Below are positions 1 to 10,040 of a stretch of 64,000 bases of DNA, one piece after another. A program made the position numbers and the translations under genes. This stretch comes from an uncultured Methanoregula sp. (GTDB taxonomy: Archaea > Halobacteriota > Methanomicrobia > Methanomicrobiales > Methanospirillaceae), in contig NZ_OY781872.1 in NCBI RefSeq assembly GCF_963677065.1, forward strand, positions 677,419 to 741,418. Direction: 5' to 3'. How positions within the stretch are numbered: the first letter of the stretch is position 1; each line of letters opens with the position of its first letter. The notes beneath the pieces are model-generated. The model saw only the letters and a program-made list of their open reading frames with translations. It was not told the DNA's origin and did not search any database.

Positions 1-699
1 TTCACTCCCGAAATCTTCGAATATATTAATAAAGTCCAACCTTCTCCACGGGGTGAACTCGAGCTGACAGATGCTCTCTCGGTTCTTATTGGAGAGAAGA
101 GACTGCAGGCACATGCTCTCTCGTACTGGATGGATGTCGGGTATCCCTGGGATATGCTGGATGCCAATGCTACTCTCATGGAAACGCTATCTAGTGATAA
201 CAAAGGGACAATAGAAGACGGTGTTTCTCTCAACGGTGCAGTAAAGATCGGCGAAGGAAGCGTCATAAAAACGGGAACCTATATCGAAGGACCCTGTATC
301 ATTGGAGAAAACTGCCGGATCGGTCCCCATGCATATATCAGGGGTGCAACCAGTATCGGGAATAACTGCCACATCGGCCACTGTTCCGAGATCAAGAACA
401 CCATTGTCATGAGTGAGACGAAGATCCCCCATTTTAATTATATCGGAGATTCTATAATAGGAACGGGATGCAATTTCGGTGCGGGTACCAAAATTGCCAA
501 CCTGAGGCACGATCATGCCTCGGTCAAAATATGTGGCAAAGATACCCGGAGGAAAAAATTCGGTGCAGTTATCGGGGATAACGTCCAGTTTGGGATCAAC
601 TGCTCCATAAATGTCGGTACGATGATAGGGAGCAACGCTCTGTTCGCGCCCGGATCCTATATCGAAGGATGCATAGGGGAGAAAGGTATTATCAGGTAG
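1..699 (+). CDS. Sugar-phosphate nucleotidyltransferase, C-terminal part (5' truncated by window)
   Basis: The reading frame is open from base 1, so the gene starts upstream and 232 residues are visible. The first part carries RGELELTDALS and YWMDVGYPWDML, which are late motifs of the nucleotidyltransferase domain of glucose-1-phosphate thymidylyltransferase/GlmU-like enzymes. From about visible residue 75 onward the protein is a left-handed beta-helix of hexapeptide repeats (IGEGSVI, IGENCRI, IGNNCHI), typical of the acyltransferase half. It probably activates a sugar phosphate or makes UDP-GlcNAc in the cytoplasm. Its stop lies 8 bases before a second nucleotidyltransferase with the same architecture, and glmS follows, so an amino-sugar nucleotide role is likely. 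The exact sugar cannot be read from the sequence. Confidence 0.85.
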   Translation, partial: FTPEIFEYINKVQPSPRGELELTDALSVLIGEKRLQAHALSYWMDVGYPWDMLDANATLMETLSSDNKGTIEDGVSLNGAVKIGEGSVIKTGTYIEGPCIIGENCRIGPHAYIRGATSIGNNCHIGHCSEIKNTIVMSETKIPHFNYIGDSIIGTGCNFGAGTKIANLRHDHASVKICGKDTRRKKFGAVIGDNVQFGINCSINVGTMIGSNALFAPGSYIEGCIGEKGIIR

Positions 700-707
700 G
701 TTCAACA

Positions 708-1862
708 ATGCAGGCAGTTATTCTGGCAGCAGGAGAGGGAAAGCGGGTCAGGCCACTGACAAGGAGCAGGCCCAAGGCAATGATACCGGTTGCGAACCAC
801 CCCATCATAGAATATGTCATTGATGCCCTGGTAAAGAATGGTATCCGGGATATCATCGTTGTCGTAGGATACCGGAAAGAGCAGGTGACCCGGTTCTTAA
901 ACCAGCTTGAGCTCCCCATTGAAGTTGTTGTCCAGAACAAGCAACTGGGAACTGCACATGCCCTTCAGTCTGCAGAATCAAAAATTCGCGGTGATTTCCT
1001 GCTCCTCCCGGGAGATAACTACATTGATCCACATTCCATTGCACGGATTAAAGATATTCACAATGCCATGCTGGTCAAAGAACACCCAAGTCCCTCCAAT
1101 TTCGGGGTGGTCCTGCTAAAAGAAGGTGTTGTATCCCACATCATGGAAAAACCCGAGCATGCTCCCAGTTTCATGGTCAGCACGGGAATTTATTCCCTGA
1201 ACCGAGATATTTTCCCGTATCTAACAGGAAATGATCTTACTGATGCGATATCTGCCATGATAGAAGACGGACACCAGGTACGGGGAATACCCGCCGATGA
1301 CTGGCAGGATGCAATCTTTGCCTGGGATCTTCTCAAAATGAACAGGCGGCTTTTAGGCACACTCTCCCCTGCGCGTGAAGGCATGGCGAGCCGGCAGACC
1401 GTAATACAAGGAGCGGTCAGAATTGGAAAAGGTACGACAATCGGGCCGGGCACGGTGATTACCGGCCCTGTTGTCATCGGAAACGACTGCACGATCGGGC
1501 CGAACTGTTGTATCCTGCCCAATACGAGCATCGGTTCAAGGGTTGCGCTGGAGCCGTTTTCACTCATCGGGGACAGCCTGATCATGGACGATTCTTCAAT
1601 CGGGTCGCATTCACGGATAACTGATACCGTAGTCGGTGAGCGCTGCATACTGTCAGATCATACCTCAATAACGACAGGGACCGGCCTGATGGAGATCGAA
1701 GACACTGCAATACGATCGGAATTTGGAGCTATTTTCGGAGACGGTGTGCGGAGCGGTTCCTTTGCCCGTTACAAGAATTCCCTTGTTGGAAATAATACAA
1801 CCATCGAGGGAAGCACTTCCCTGACTACCCGCTGCATCCCCGACGAAAGTCTGGTGATATGA
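708..1862 (+). CDS. glmU: Bifunctional sugar-1-phosphate nucleotidyltransferase/acetyltransferase (archaeal GlmU-like)
   Basis: The 384-residue protein begins MQAVILAAGEGKR with the nucleotide-binding signature, then RPKAMIPVANHP, the sugar-phosphate binding stretch. Residues 1 to about 225 form the nucleotidyltransferase and about 240-384 a hexapeptide left-handed beta-helix. This matches archaeal GlmU-like enzymes that convert glucosamine-1-P to GlcNAc-1-P and then UDP-GlcNAc. The ATG at 708 is chosen over an upstream in-frame ATG at 669 because it starts directly at the conserved beta-strand and does not overlap the preceding gene. It ends one base before the GTG of glmS, so the two are probably co-translated. 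Specificity for GlcN rather than Glc is inferred from glmS next door. Confidence 0.85.
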   Translation: MQAVILAAGEGKRVRPLTRSRPKAMIPVANHPIIEYVIDALVKNGIRDIIVVVGYRKEQVTRFLNQLELPIEVVVQNKQLGTAHALQSAESKIRGDFLLLPGDNYIDPHSIARIKDIHNAMLVKEHPSPSNFGVVLLKEGVVSHIMEKPEHAPSFMVSTGIYSLNRDIFPYLTGNDLTDAISAMIEDGHQVRGIPADDWQDAIFAWDLLKMNRRLLGTLSPAREGMASRQTVIQGAVRIGKGTTIGPGTVITGPVVIGNDCTIGPNCCILPNTSIGSRVALEPFSLIGDSLIMDDSSIGSHSRITDTVVGERCILSDHTSITTGTGLMEIEDTAIRSEFGAIFGDGVRSGSFARYKNSLVGNNTTIEGSTSLTTRCIPDESLVI

Positions 1863-1863
1863 C

Positions 1864-3612
1864 GTGTGCGGCATTGTCGGATACGTTGGCAGAAAAGAAG
1901 CTGCTCCGATTATTGTTGAGGGACTTAAAAAACTCGAGTACCGCGGCTACGATTCATTCGGCGTTGCCACACTTGGCAATGGTATTGAACTGGCAAAACA
2001 CCGGGGCAGGATATCAGAAAATGCCAGTTCTGCCTTCAAACTGACGGGAAAAACAGGCATCGGACATACGCGGTGGGCTACACACGGAGCTCCCAATGAT
2101 GTCAATGCTCACCCCCATATGGATTGTTCCTGTAGCATTGCTGTCGTTCACAATGGTATTATTGAGAACTATGCTGAGCTGAAACGACAGCTCGTTTCAA
2201 GGGGTCATACATTCCAATCCGAGACCGATACGGAAGTTGTCGCCCATTTGATTGAAGAGCAATATACAGGACCCAATAGCCTGCTTGCTGCAGTGCAGGA
2301 GATTCTTCCCCTGCTGGAAGGATCCTATGCTCTGCTGGTCATCTCATCACGGGAGGATTGCATGATTGCCGCAAGAAACGCAAGTCCGCTGGTGCTCGGG
2401 ATAGGTGACGGGGAGACATTTGCTGCTTCTGACATGACCCCGGTTCTGGAACATACGGAGCGGGCGATATTTCTAGAAGAGGGAGATGTTGCACTCATTA
2501 CTCGGGGAAAATATGAGATTTTCAATCAGGGCCAATCCATGACCCGCCCGGTCGAACTGATAGACTGGTCACTTGAAGATGTCAAGAAAGGTGGATTTGC
2601 CCATTATATGCTCAAAGAGATCTACGAGCAACCTCAGGCATTTTATAACACTATCCGCGCAGTCAACCAGGATACGGTTTCAAGTCTCATCAACTGCCAT
2701 CCGAATGCCGTAACGATCGTAGCATGTGGATCCTCATATCATGCCGGTCTTATCTTCAAATATCTCCTGGAAGGATCCTGCGGCATTCCCGCACGTCTAG
2801 AATTTGCCTCCGAGTTCAGGTATTTTCCACCACCGGTGGAGGGGTTGGTCATAGGAATCACCCAGTCCGGGGAGACTGCGGATACACTCACCGCCATCAG
2901 GCTGGCAAAAACTCATAACTGCCGGACGCTTGCGATCACCAATGTTCTGGGCAGCACAATAAGCCGTGTTGCGGATATGACGCTATTCATGCGGGCCGGG
3001 CCTGAGATGAGCGTAGCCGCAACAAAGTCATTCACCGCCCAGCTTGCTGTGATGATGCAGATGGCAAATCTGGTCTGCGATAGAAAATATGATGATAGTC
3101 TCCTGAAGGCTCACCAGGCGATCGAAGAGGTACTCCTGATGGACATTTCTGAAGCGGTTGCGCTGTGTGTAAAAGCCCACAGTATCTTTTATGTCGGAAG
3201 GGGGCCGTTTTATCCGGTCTCGCTGGAAGGCGCCCTGAAGATGAAGGAGATCTCGTACATCCATGCCGAAGGATATGCAGCAGGAGAACTCAAACACGGG
3301 CCGTTTGCCCTGCTCTCAACTGAAACCCCGGTGGTCGCAATCTGCATGCCGGGAGAGACGTACGGGGTTATGATCTCCAATATCAAGGAGATGAAAGCAC
3401 GGGGGGCACCCGTTATCGCGATTGGTTGTACAGGAGACAGCGAAGTGTCGGAGATTGTCGACATCTTTATCGGAATTCCACCGGCTTCAGTTTTTGTACA
3501 GGTGCTCACCAGTCTTGTGATACTCCAGCTGCTTGCCTACTATACGGCAGTGGCATTGAACCGCGATGTTGACAAACCCAGAAACCTTGCAAAGAGCGTG
3601 ACGGTAGAATGA
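1864..3612 (+). CDS. glmS: Glutamine--fructose-6-phosphate aminotransferase (isomerizing)
   Basis: The protein (582 residues) makes glucosamine-6-phosphate from fructose-6-P and glutamine, the entry to hexosamine synthesis. The GTG start puts the catalytic nucleophile at Cys2 (MCGIVGYVG), as needed for N-terminal nucleophile glutaminases. The glutaminase domain (about 1-220) shows [15 protein letters not shown] and [11 protein letters not shown]. Two SIS domains follow (CGSSYHAG and SQSGETADT in the first; [16 protein letters not shown] in the second), ending [11 protein letters not shown] as is usual. The following acyltransferase overlaps it by 4 bases (ATGA). Length is slightly below the common 600 or so residues. 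Confidence 0.96.
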   Translation: MCGIVGYVGRKEAAPIIVEGLKKLEYRGYDSFGVATLGNGIELAKHRGRISENASSAFKLTGKTGIGHTRWATHGAPNDVNAHPHMDCSCSIAVVHNGIIENYAELKRQLVSRGHTFQSETDTEVVAHLIEEQYTGPNSLLAAVQEILPLLEGSYALLVISSREDCMIAARNASPLVLGIGDGETFAASDMTPVLEHTERAIFLEEGDVALITRGKYEIFNQGQSMTRPVELIDWSLEDVKKGGFAHYMLKEIYEQPQAFYNTIRAVNQDTVSSLINCHPNAVTIVACGSSYHAGLIFKYLLEGSCGIPARLEFASEFRYFPPPVEGLVIGITQSGETADTLTAIRLAKTHNCRTLAITNVLGSTISRVADMTLFMRAGPEMSVAATKSFTAQLAVMMQMANLVCDRKYDDSLLKAHQAIEEVLLMDISEAVALCVKAHSIFYVGRGPFYPVSLEGALKMKEISYIHAEGYAAGELKHGPFALLSTETPVVAICMPGETYGVMISNIKEMKARGAPVIAIGCTGDSEVSEIVDIFIGIPPASVFVQVLTSLVILQLLAYYTAVALNRDVDKPRNLAKSVTVE

Positions 3613-4202
3613 TAGAATACGGACTGAACAAAGTCGGAGAAAAGGCCAGGATATTCGAACCCGTCACGCTTGGTTTTCCATCCCGCGAGAACATGGATAA
3701 AACGGGGTTTGCAGGTTCAATAATAGGGAAAAATGCAACCCTGCGATCCGGCACGATAATCTACTGCGATGTGATTATCGGTGACGATTTCCAGACAGGG
3801 CATAATGTGATGATCCGGGAAAAGACACGGATTGGAAACCATGTTGCCATTGGCACGTCAACGGTAATAGATGGGAAAGTCACTATCGGGAACAACGTGA
3901 GCATTCAGAGTATGGTCTACATCCCCACCGACACCCGGATCGGGAACAATGTATTTATCGGGCCCAATACCGTTTTAACTAACGATCGATATCCGCCCTC
4001 CTATGGGCAGATGGAGGGGCCGGTGATCAAAGACCGGGCTGCTATCGGTGCCAATGCCACGATCCTCCCGGGAGTCTGTATCGGGGAAGGTGCGCTTGTC
4101 GCTGCCGGATCCGTCGTGACAAGAGATGTTCCGGACAGGATGCTTGCTATCGGATCTCCAGCGAAAATGCGGGATCTTCCAACACCAGTGGCAGAACGCT
4201 GA
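3609..4202 (+). CDS. Hexapeptide-repeat acyltransferase (WbbJ/LpxA-like)
   Basis: This 197-residue protein is almost entirely left-handed beta-helix repeats ([40 protein letters not shown]), with TNDRYPPS and a C-terminal [23 protein letters not shown] typical of sugar O- or N-acetyltransferases. It overlaps glmS by 4 bases and belongs to the same glycan cluster. A likely job is acetylating a nucleotide-activated amino sugar for surface glycans or N-glycans. The acyl donor and substrate cannot be read from the sequence. Confidence 0.85.
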   Translation: MIEYGLNKVGEKARIFEPVTLGFPSRENMDKTGFAGSIIGKNATLRSGTIIYCDVIIGDDFQTGHNVMIREKTRIGNHVAIGTSTVIDGKVTIGNNVSIQSMVYIPTDTRIGNNVFIGPNTVLTNDRYPPSYGQMEGPVIKDRAAIGANATILPGVCIGEGALVAAGSVVTRDVPDRMLAIGSPAKMRDLPTPVAER

Positions 4203-4264
4203 GATGACAATAAAACCGATCAGAACTGCTTGTCTATCAAACATAATACCAAGGATAACGGACC

Positions 4265-5398
4265 ATGAAGATCCTCCTCGTATCAACTCAGGATTACATC
4301 CATCACCCGGTCCTGTCACGGCACCATAACATCTTCGAGATCCTGGCACAACGACACGATGTTCACGTTGCACATTTTCATGTCAGCAGATGTCCACCCC
4401 GGCCTACCCGGCTGACGGTGGATGAAGCCACCCTGATCCCCATCCAGAGCCCCCTGTTACATTATACGCTCAACACACCCTATCATTACTACGCCTTTAA
4501 CCGGCTCTTAAAAAAAGAGAAGTTCGATGTAATCGTTGCTGCACATGTCCTCGCAGGCTCGGCCATTATTCATGCAGCAAAAAAACAAAACATCCCTGTT
4601 ATATTCGATCTTAAAGACTGGTTTCCCGACTCTGCCGCAGCGTATTTTAAAAACCGGTTCCTTAAGAATGCGGTACGGAAGAGTGTCTGGGCGATTACCA
4701 GACATAATCTCGAGAACTGTGATATAATCACAACAGTCTCCCCCTCACTCGTAGAGAAACTCAGGCAGCTGGGTTTTTCAGCAGAGTTGATTACGAACGG
4801 GGTGGATACAGAATTCTTCAAACCTTCTGACGGGAGCCCTGTTCGGAAAGAGCTGGGGATAGCAAACGGAGATTTTGTCATCGGATTCTGCGGGAGCATC
4901 GAGCGATGGTATGCACTTGACGAGATGATCCGTGCTCTGCCAAGCCTTATCCGGTACCGTCCGGATACACGGCTTCTCATTGTCGGAGGATCCCTGTTTA
5001 CCAATTATGAGCAGGAACTGAAGGATCTGGTTGAAACACTTCAAGTATCAGACAATGTAATTTTTACCGGACTCAAACCCTATACGGAACTCCCCCGCTA
5101 TATCGCATCCATGGATGCCTGCACGATTCCTCTTGCTCCGCCACAATGGGGCGATATTGCCCTCCCCAACAAATACTTCGAATATTCCGCCTGCGGCAAA
5201 CCGATTGTTATGCGGCCGATGCCCGATGTGGAGAAGATTGGCGGACCAAACCTGTTTGTATACAGGACTCAAGTGGAATATACCGCCCACATCAGGGCTC
5301 TTATGGATCACCCATCCACATTTTCAATAAATACGGAGAAAAACAGCTGGAACGAGAAAGCAAGGCAGTTTGAGGAAATATTTGCCCGCATTGTGTAG
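4265..5398 (+). CDS. Glycosyltransferase family 4 protein
   Basis: A 377-residue GT-B fold glycosyltransferase. The N-terminal half contains the acceptor-domain pattern DVIVAAHVLAGSA and SPSLVEKLRQLGF. The C-terminal half has ITNGVDTEFFKP, GFCGSIERWYALDEM and VIFTGLKPYTELPRYIASMD. The motif LPNKYFEYSACGKPIV holds the donor-binding glutamate of the E-x7-E type region. Start at 4265 follows AAGGATAACGG, a plausible ribosome binding site. It lies between sugar-nucleotide genes and the oligosaccharyltransferase aglB, so it probably extends a lipid-linked glycan on the cytoplasmic face of the membrane. Confidence 0.88.
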   Translation: MKILLVSTQDYIHHPVLSRHHNIFEILAQRHDVHVAHFHVSRCPPRPTRLTVDEATLIPIQSPLLHYTLNTPYHYYAFNRLLKKEKFDVIVAAHVLAGSAIIHAAKKQNIPVIFDLKDWFPDSAAAYFKNRFLKNAVRKSVWAITRHNLENCDIITTVSPSLVEKLRQLGFSAELITNGVDTEFFKPSDGSPVRKELGIANGDFVIGFCGSIERWYALDEMIRALPSLIRYRPDTRLLIVGGSLFTNYEQELKDLVETLQVSDNVIFTGLKPYTELPRYIASMDACTIPLAPPQWGDIALPNKYFEYSACGKPIVMRPMPDVEKIGGPNLFVYRTQVEYTAHIRALMDHPSTFSINTEKNSWNEKARQFEEIFARIV

Positions 5399-5461
5399 AG
5401 GGGTTATCCAAATTTATTAATGATTCCCGATGAAACCTTATACCCAAGTAAGGATGGTTTC

Positions 5462-8056
5462 ATGGTATTTCTTGATCTTCAAAAACACCGAAAGTACCTG
5501 ATTTTCGGTCTTGTCGCAATCTTTTCATTTTTTGCTCTCTGGCTTCGCCTGATTCCCATGTTTTTCATGGGGAACACGGATGTCCTGATGATGGTGGCAA
5601 GCGACGATCCGCTCTACAACCTCCGCCAGGTGGAGTTGATCATGGCGAATTTCCCCAATTATGCCTGGTTTGATCCCATGAGCCTCTATCCTGGCGGGTC
5701 AGCTATCTACTGGGGTCCGCTCTTTCCCACGATCATTGCCGCATGCTGTATCCTGACCGGGGCCTCAACCCGCCCTGAGATCATCAGTCTCGGGCTCATT
5801 ATTCCGCCCCTCATGGGTGCCGCTACCGTTGCCATCATGTATTATATCGGCAAGTGCTGCGGGGACTGGAAAACAGGGCTTCTCGCCTCAGGTTTCACAG
5901 CGATTGTAACAGGACAGTTCTATTACCGGTCCCTTTACGGGTACATGGATCACCATATCGCAGAGGTCCTTTTTTCCACGATCTTCTGCCTTATCTACCT
6001 GTATGCAATCCTATCCGAGAAAGATAATAAAATTGACTTAAAAAATATTCACACCTACAAAAAAACCCTCCTCTTATCGGGCCTTGCCGGGATAACTTAC
6101 ATTCTCGGGCTGCTGGTCATGCCAACAATGATTCTCTTCGCGATGATTGTTGGGGCATTTACATTGATACAGTTTGTTATCGACCATTTCCGCGGCCGGA
6201 CAAGCGAATATCTCCTCATCATCAACAGCGTGATTTTCCTTGTAGCAATTGCAGGCCTGCTCCTCTTCGGATTCAAATCAACAGGCATGGACCTGTCAAC
6301 CTATTCGATCGGTCATGTTTATGCATACATCAGCCTTATTGCAGGAACGATCTTTTTATACATCCTTTCAGGAGCGCTAAAAACAAAAGAGCGGTTTTTT
6401 TTCCCTGCGGTTATTATCGGCTGTGCAGCAATTTGTACACTTCTGCTCTATGTTTTCATCCCGCAGCTCTATACTCTCCTGGTCTATGATATTTTTGCAT
6501 TCTTCGGACAGGCGCCAATAACCGAAACGGTTCAGGAAGCACGGGGATGGTCGACAGCACTCGCATGGAATACATTTAACTTCGGCATTCTCCTGATGCT
6601 GGGCGGGATCATCGTCATGGCCTATAACAACTTCCGTGACGAGCACCCGGAACAGGTATTTGTACTGGTCTGGTCACTCATCATACTCTTCTCCACATGG
6701 CAGCATGTCCGGTACGAGTACTATCTTGCGATCAATGTAGCCCTCCTGTCAGCAGCATGCATGAGTTTTGTGATTTCCCGCGGAGAGGGTGAGTTCCACC
6801 GCATGGTGAAGAATCTGCCGCAGGAGACCGCTGCATCAGACAGCAAGGATTCGGATAAGGAAAGTCCGGCCCGGGGTAAAAAGAAGAAAAATCTCGCGAA
6901 AAAAGAGATGTCATCCCACCAGACAAATTATCCGGCTGTCTGCCTGTTCATTGTCGGAGTGCTCGTAAGCCTGCTCTTTGTATATTCATCAGTCTCCCTC
7001 AGTTACGTGAGCGCTTCCCAGGATCCAATGCGGATGAATTCGGACTGGCGCGAATCCCTTGACTGGATGGCTAACAATACACCAGGTACCGGAGTAGACT
7101 ACCTCAAGATATACGATTCGAAAACTTTCAAGTACCCAAGCCAGGCATATGGCGTAATGTCCTGGTGGGACTACGGTCACCTGATTACATATATTGCCAA
7201 ACGGATTCCCAATTCGAACCCCTTCCAGCAGGGAGTTGCCGGGTCTAATGGATCAGCGGCATTTTTCATGTCAACTTCGGAAGACACTGCAAATACTATC
7301 CTGGATCAGGATGGCACCCGGTATGTCATTACGGATGCAGAAATGGACACAGGTAAGTTCTGGGCAATGGCCACATGGTATAACTCTACAGAGGGAAGCA
7401 GGCCCTACCAGATTACCCTCCTGACGCCAAACAGTGCAAATCCTGATAGCTACGATTCGTTCATGCTCAATGAAAAGCCGTACTACCATACCATGGTCTC
7501 GAAACTGCACAACTTAGATGGATCCCTCACAAAACCCTCGACCGTGTATTATGTTGAGTACGCAAACCCGACGATCAGCGGCTCGTCACTGCCGGTCATG
7601 ACCAAAGCCGATTCAACAAATTCAACCGACGCAATTTTCAGGGCTGAGCAGTATAACCTCAAAGCACCGGCAGGATATCAGGCACAGGCACTGAACCCGT
7701 CGCTTACCAATCCTATCGATGAAGTTCCGGCTCTCCGCCACTATCGCCTTGTCCATGAATCCCCGACAAACGTCCTCAATTCAAAGGTTGCCGATGTGAA
7801 GTACGTCAAGGTCTTCGAGTATGTCAAAGGAGCCCATATCAAAGGCGAGGGGATCATCGAGGTCCCGGTTGTTACCAATACTGGCCGGAATTTTACCTAT
7901 CGCCAGGCAAGTATCAACGGTGAGTTCGTTGTCCCGTATTCGACTACAGGTAGCTCCTATGACGTGAAAACAACCGGAAAATACCAGATTTCAGGATCCA
8001 ACCGCCAGTATGATGTGCCGGAAGCTGCTGTCATGCAGGGCTTGACAATCCAGTAA
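5462..8056 (+). CDS. aglB: Dolichyl-phosphooligosaccharide-protein glycotransferase (AglB/STT3)
   Basis: Membrane oligosaccharyltransferase that moves a lipid-linked glycan to Asn of N-X-S/T sequons outside the cell. The N-terminal part (residues about 1-465) has a dozen or so hydrophobic segments. It contains SDDPLYNLR (about 47-55) as the first external-loop acidic motif and GYMDHHIAEV as the second. A charged cytoplasmic linker (KKKKNLAKKE) precedes the C-terminal globular domain with WWDYG at about 568-572 and a DK-type motif (DAEMDTGKF). An in-frame ATG lies at 5420, but the ATG at 5462 has AAGGATGG in front and starts immediately before the first membrane helix, so 864 residues is preferred. 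Upstream genes supply the glycan precursors. Confidence 0.95.
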   Translation: MVFLDLQKHRKYLIFGLVAIFSFFALWLRLIPMFFMGNTDVLMMVASDDPLYNLRQVELIMANFPNYAWFDPMSLYPGGSAIYWGPLFPTIIAACCILTGASTRPEIISLGLIIPPLMGAATVAIMYYIGKCCGDWKTGLLASGFTAIVTGQFYYRSLYGYMDHHIAEVLFSTIFCLIYLYAILSEKDNKIDLKNIHTYKKTLLLSGLAGITYILGLLVMPTMILFAMIVGAFTLIQFVIDHFRGRTSEYLLIINSVIFLVAIAGLLLFGFKSTGMDLSTYSIGHVYAYISLIAGTIFLYILSGALKTKERFFFPAVIIGCAAICTLLLYVFIPQLYTLLVYDIFAFFGQAPITETVQEARGWSTALAWNTFNFGILLMLGGIIVMAYNNFRDEHPEQVFVLVWSLIILFSTWQHVRYEYYLAINVALLSAACMSFVISRGEGEFHRMVKNLPQETAASDSKDSDKESPARGKKKKNLAKKEMSSHQTNYPAVCLFIVGVLVSLLFVYSSVSLSYVSASQDPMRMNSDWRESLDWMANNTPGTGVDYLKIYDSKTFKYPSQAYGVMSWWDYGHLITYIAKRIPNSNPFQQGVAGSNGSAAFFMSTSEDTANTILDQDGTRYVITDAEMDTGKFWAMATWYNSTEGSRPYQITLLTPNSANPDSYDSFMLNEKPYYHTMVSKLHNLDGSLTKPSTVYYVEYANPTISGSSLPVMTKADSTNSTDAIFRAEQYNLKAPAGYQAQALNPSLTNPIDEVPALRHYRLVHESPTNVLNSKVADVKYVKVFEYVKGAHIKGEGIIEVPVVTNTGRNFTYRQASINGEFVVPYSTTGSSYDVKTTGKYQISGSNRQYDVPEAAVMQGLTIQ

Positions 8057-8155
8057 TTTTATCACATTCATTTTACAAGAAAATCCTCAGGTCTCCTGAT
8101 GTACGAGATTGCAGAGTACTGACTGAAACCCAGGCTACCTGGGAAAAGGTAAAAA

Positions 8156-8166
8156 ATGCTTATATG
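8156..8166 (+). promoter_or_regulatory. TATA-box promoter of the DUF2098 gene
   Basis: AATGCTTATAT lies about 25-30 bases before the ATG at 8190. Transcription would therefore begin at or very near the start codon, giving a nearly leaderless message. Confidence 0.55.
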
Positions 8167-8189
8167 GGGGGATATGCTCATACTCCGGT

Positions 8190-8483
8190 ATGTTAGCTGA
8201 AGAGATTACCCTCGGGATGAAAGTCCGCTACCCCCGCACCGGGACAACCGGTAAGGTTCTGCATCTGGAACAGGTCCGGGGTGTGACGTTTGCTGAACTG
8301 GACAGCACAAATCTCCTCTACCGGGTCGATCAGCTCATTCCCGCAACCGGGACTGAAAAGAGAACAGCATCGATTCAGGTGGATGCAAAAAAAATTATTG
8401 AAAATGAAAGGGAGTTCGCTGCCGGGAGCGGACTTCAGGAAGCCCTCAAAAATATCGACCAGAGCTGTGAAGGCGGGGGATAA
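8190..8483 (+). CDS. DUF2098 family protein
   Basis: A 97-residue protein with the pattern LGMKVRYPRTGTTGKV near the N-terminus and FAELDSTNLLYRVDQL, as in the archaeal DUF2098 family found mainly in methanogens. The N-terminal half looks like a small beta-barrel of SH3 type; the C-terminal third is charged and helical. No catalytic motif is visible and the function is unknown. It stands alone, with its own TATA box and about 130 bases after aglB. Confidence 0.75.
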   Translation: MLAEEITLGMKVRYPRTGTTGKVLHLEQVRGVTFAELDSTNLLYRVDQLIPATGTEKRTASIQVDAKKIIENEREFAAGSGLQEALKNIDQSCEGGG

Positions 8484-8804
8484 CTGTTTAGTTTGTTTTT
8501 CCCTGTTCTGTCCGGTACCATGCATCTCAATCGCAAAACATGGAAAAAACAAACCAATACGATCTTGTCTTGAAAGAAATGGGTTCGGTTTGGATCCTTA
8601 TGCGAAAAACCATAAATGGCGCGGGTATTTTTATCAACCCAAACCGCAATATGATTATCACTTGTACGATTGAACTCGTCCCGGTCTCTTGGCAGGGCAC
8701 CGGGTCCGGCAGGCGCGATATCTGATGTGCGTCGGTCCTGATAAGAATAAATCATACAATGGTTGATTCAACCAGAAGTGAAGGGTAAGGAGGTTCGATT
8801 TCAT

Positions 8805-10040
8805 TTGCATGATGTGACAGTTCCCAGTGTCAATATCGGGGTCGTAGGTCATGTCGACCATGGCAAGACCACGCTCGTCAACGCACTCACCGGGACATGG
8901 ACTGACCGGCACAGTGAGGAAGTGAAGCGGGGCATTTCCATCCGGCTCGGATATGCGGACGCAACGTTTTACCGGTGCGATTCCTGCGAAGGAACCGAGG
9001 CGTTTTCAACAAACCAGACCTGTCCGAAATGCAGCAGCAGCGGAACACCGTTCCGTTCCATATCATTTGTTGATGCACCGGGGCATGAGACGCTGATGGC
9101 AACGATGTTATCAGGTTCAGCCCTGATGGACGGGGCAATGCTGGTGATTGCCGCAAGCGAGAAATGCCCGCAGCCGCAGACAAAAGAGCACCTGATGGCG
9201 CTCGAGCTCGTGGGTATAAAGAACATCGTGATCGTCCAGAGCAAGATCGATGTTGTCAGCCAGAAAGAAGCCGTGGACAATTACCACGAGATCAAGGCGT
9301 TTGTAAAAGGCACGATAGCCGAGAACGCCCCCATCATTCCCGTCTCATCGCAGAAGGGGATCAATATGGGGGCACTTGTCCAGGCACTGGATCAGGTTAT
9401 TCCTGAACCGAAACGGGATCCTGATGCCGAGCCGGTAATGCTTATCGCCCGCTCGTTCGATGTCAATAAGCCGGGCTGTAACTGGAAGGATGTCAAAGGC
9501 GGCGTTGTCGGGGGATCTCTTATCCGGGGCATCCTCCGCGCAGACGACAAGATCGAGATCCGCCCGGGCAGGCAGACCCAGGTGGAGAACCGTATCAAGT
9601 GGGTTCCCATCAAGACTACGATCACCACCATCAACGCCGGGTCAAAAGTTGTTGAAACGGCAACTCCCGGGGGGCTTTTGGGCGTAGGGACCAAACTCGA
9701 CCCCGCACTCACGAAAAGCGATGCTCTTGCCGGCCAGGTGCTGGGCCACGAGGGGAAACTCCCCCCGGTCTGGGACAAGATCCGGTGCAGCGTCACCCTG
9801 ATGGAACGCGTTGTCGGAGCAACAAGCGAGCTTGTCATCGAGCCGCTGAAACATTCCGAACCGCTGATGCTCTCTGTCGGGACTGCAGTGACCGTGGGCG
9901 TCGTGACGAATACCAAGAAAGATTACGTGGAAATCGCTCTGAAGCGACCCGTATGTGCAGAGGTGGGTTCACGGATAGCCATGAGCCGGCAGGTGGGAGC
10001 ACGCTGGCGGTTAATCGGGATGGGTGTGCTGGGCGAGTGA
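8805..10040 (+). CDS. eif2g: Translation initiation factor 2 subunit gamma
   Basis: GTPase subunit of archaeal IF2 that brings initiator tRNA to the small ribosomal subunit. The G domain shows GHVDHGKTTL (P loop), a switch I region, a zinc knuckle (CDSCEG and CPKC), DAPGHE (G3) and the QSKIDVV (NKxD-like) motif, followed by two beta-barrel domains. The frame extends up to a TTG at 8763. A strong Shine-Dalgarno AAGGAGGT (8787-8794) sits 10 bases before a TTG at 8805, which gives the family's usual N-terminus (MHDVTVPSVNIG) and 411 residues. I therefore place the start at 8805. The stop overlaps the next gene by 4 bases (GTGA). Confidence 0.95.
   Translation: MHDVTVPSVNIGVVGHVDHGKTTLVNALTGTWTDRHSEEVKRGISIRLGYADATFYRCDSCEGTEAFSTNQTCPKCSSSGTPFRSISFVDAPGHETLMATMLSGSALMDGAMLVIAASEKCPQPQTKEHLMALELVGIKNIVIVQSKIDVVSQKEAVDNYHEIKAFVKGTIAENAPIIPVSSQKGINMGALVQALDQVIPEPKRDPDAEPVMLIARSFDVNKPGCNWKDVKGGVVGGSLIRGILRADDKIEIRPGRQTQVENRIKWVPIKTTITTINAGSKVVETATPGGLLGVGTKLDPALTKSDALAGQVLGHEGKLPPVWDKIRCSVTLMERVVGATSELVIEPLKHSEPLMLSVGTAVTVGVVTNTKKDYVEIALKRPVCAEVGSRIAMSRQVGARWRLIGMGVLGE

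Noticed and set aside
8540-8725. Open frame of 61 codons in the gap before eIF2-gamma
   Set aside because: No ribosome site, no conserved pattern, and it overlaps other frames of similar length. Treated as chance.
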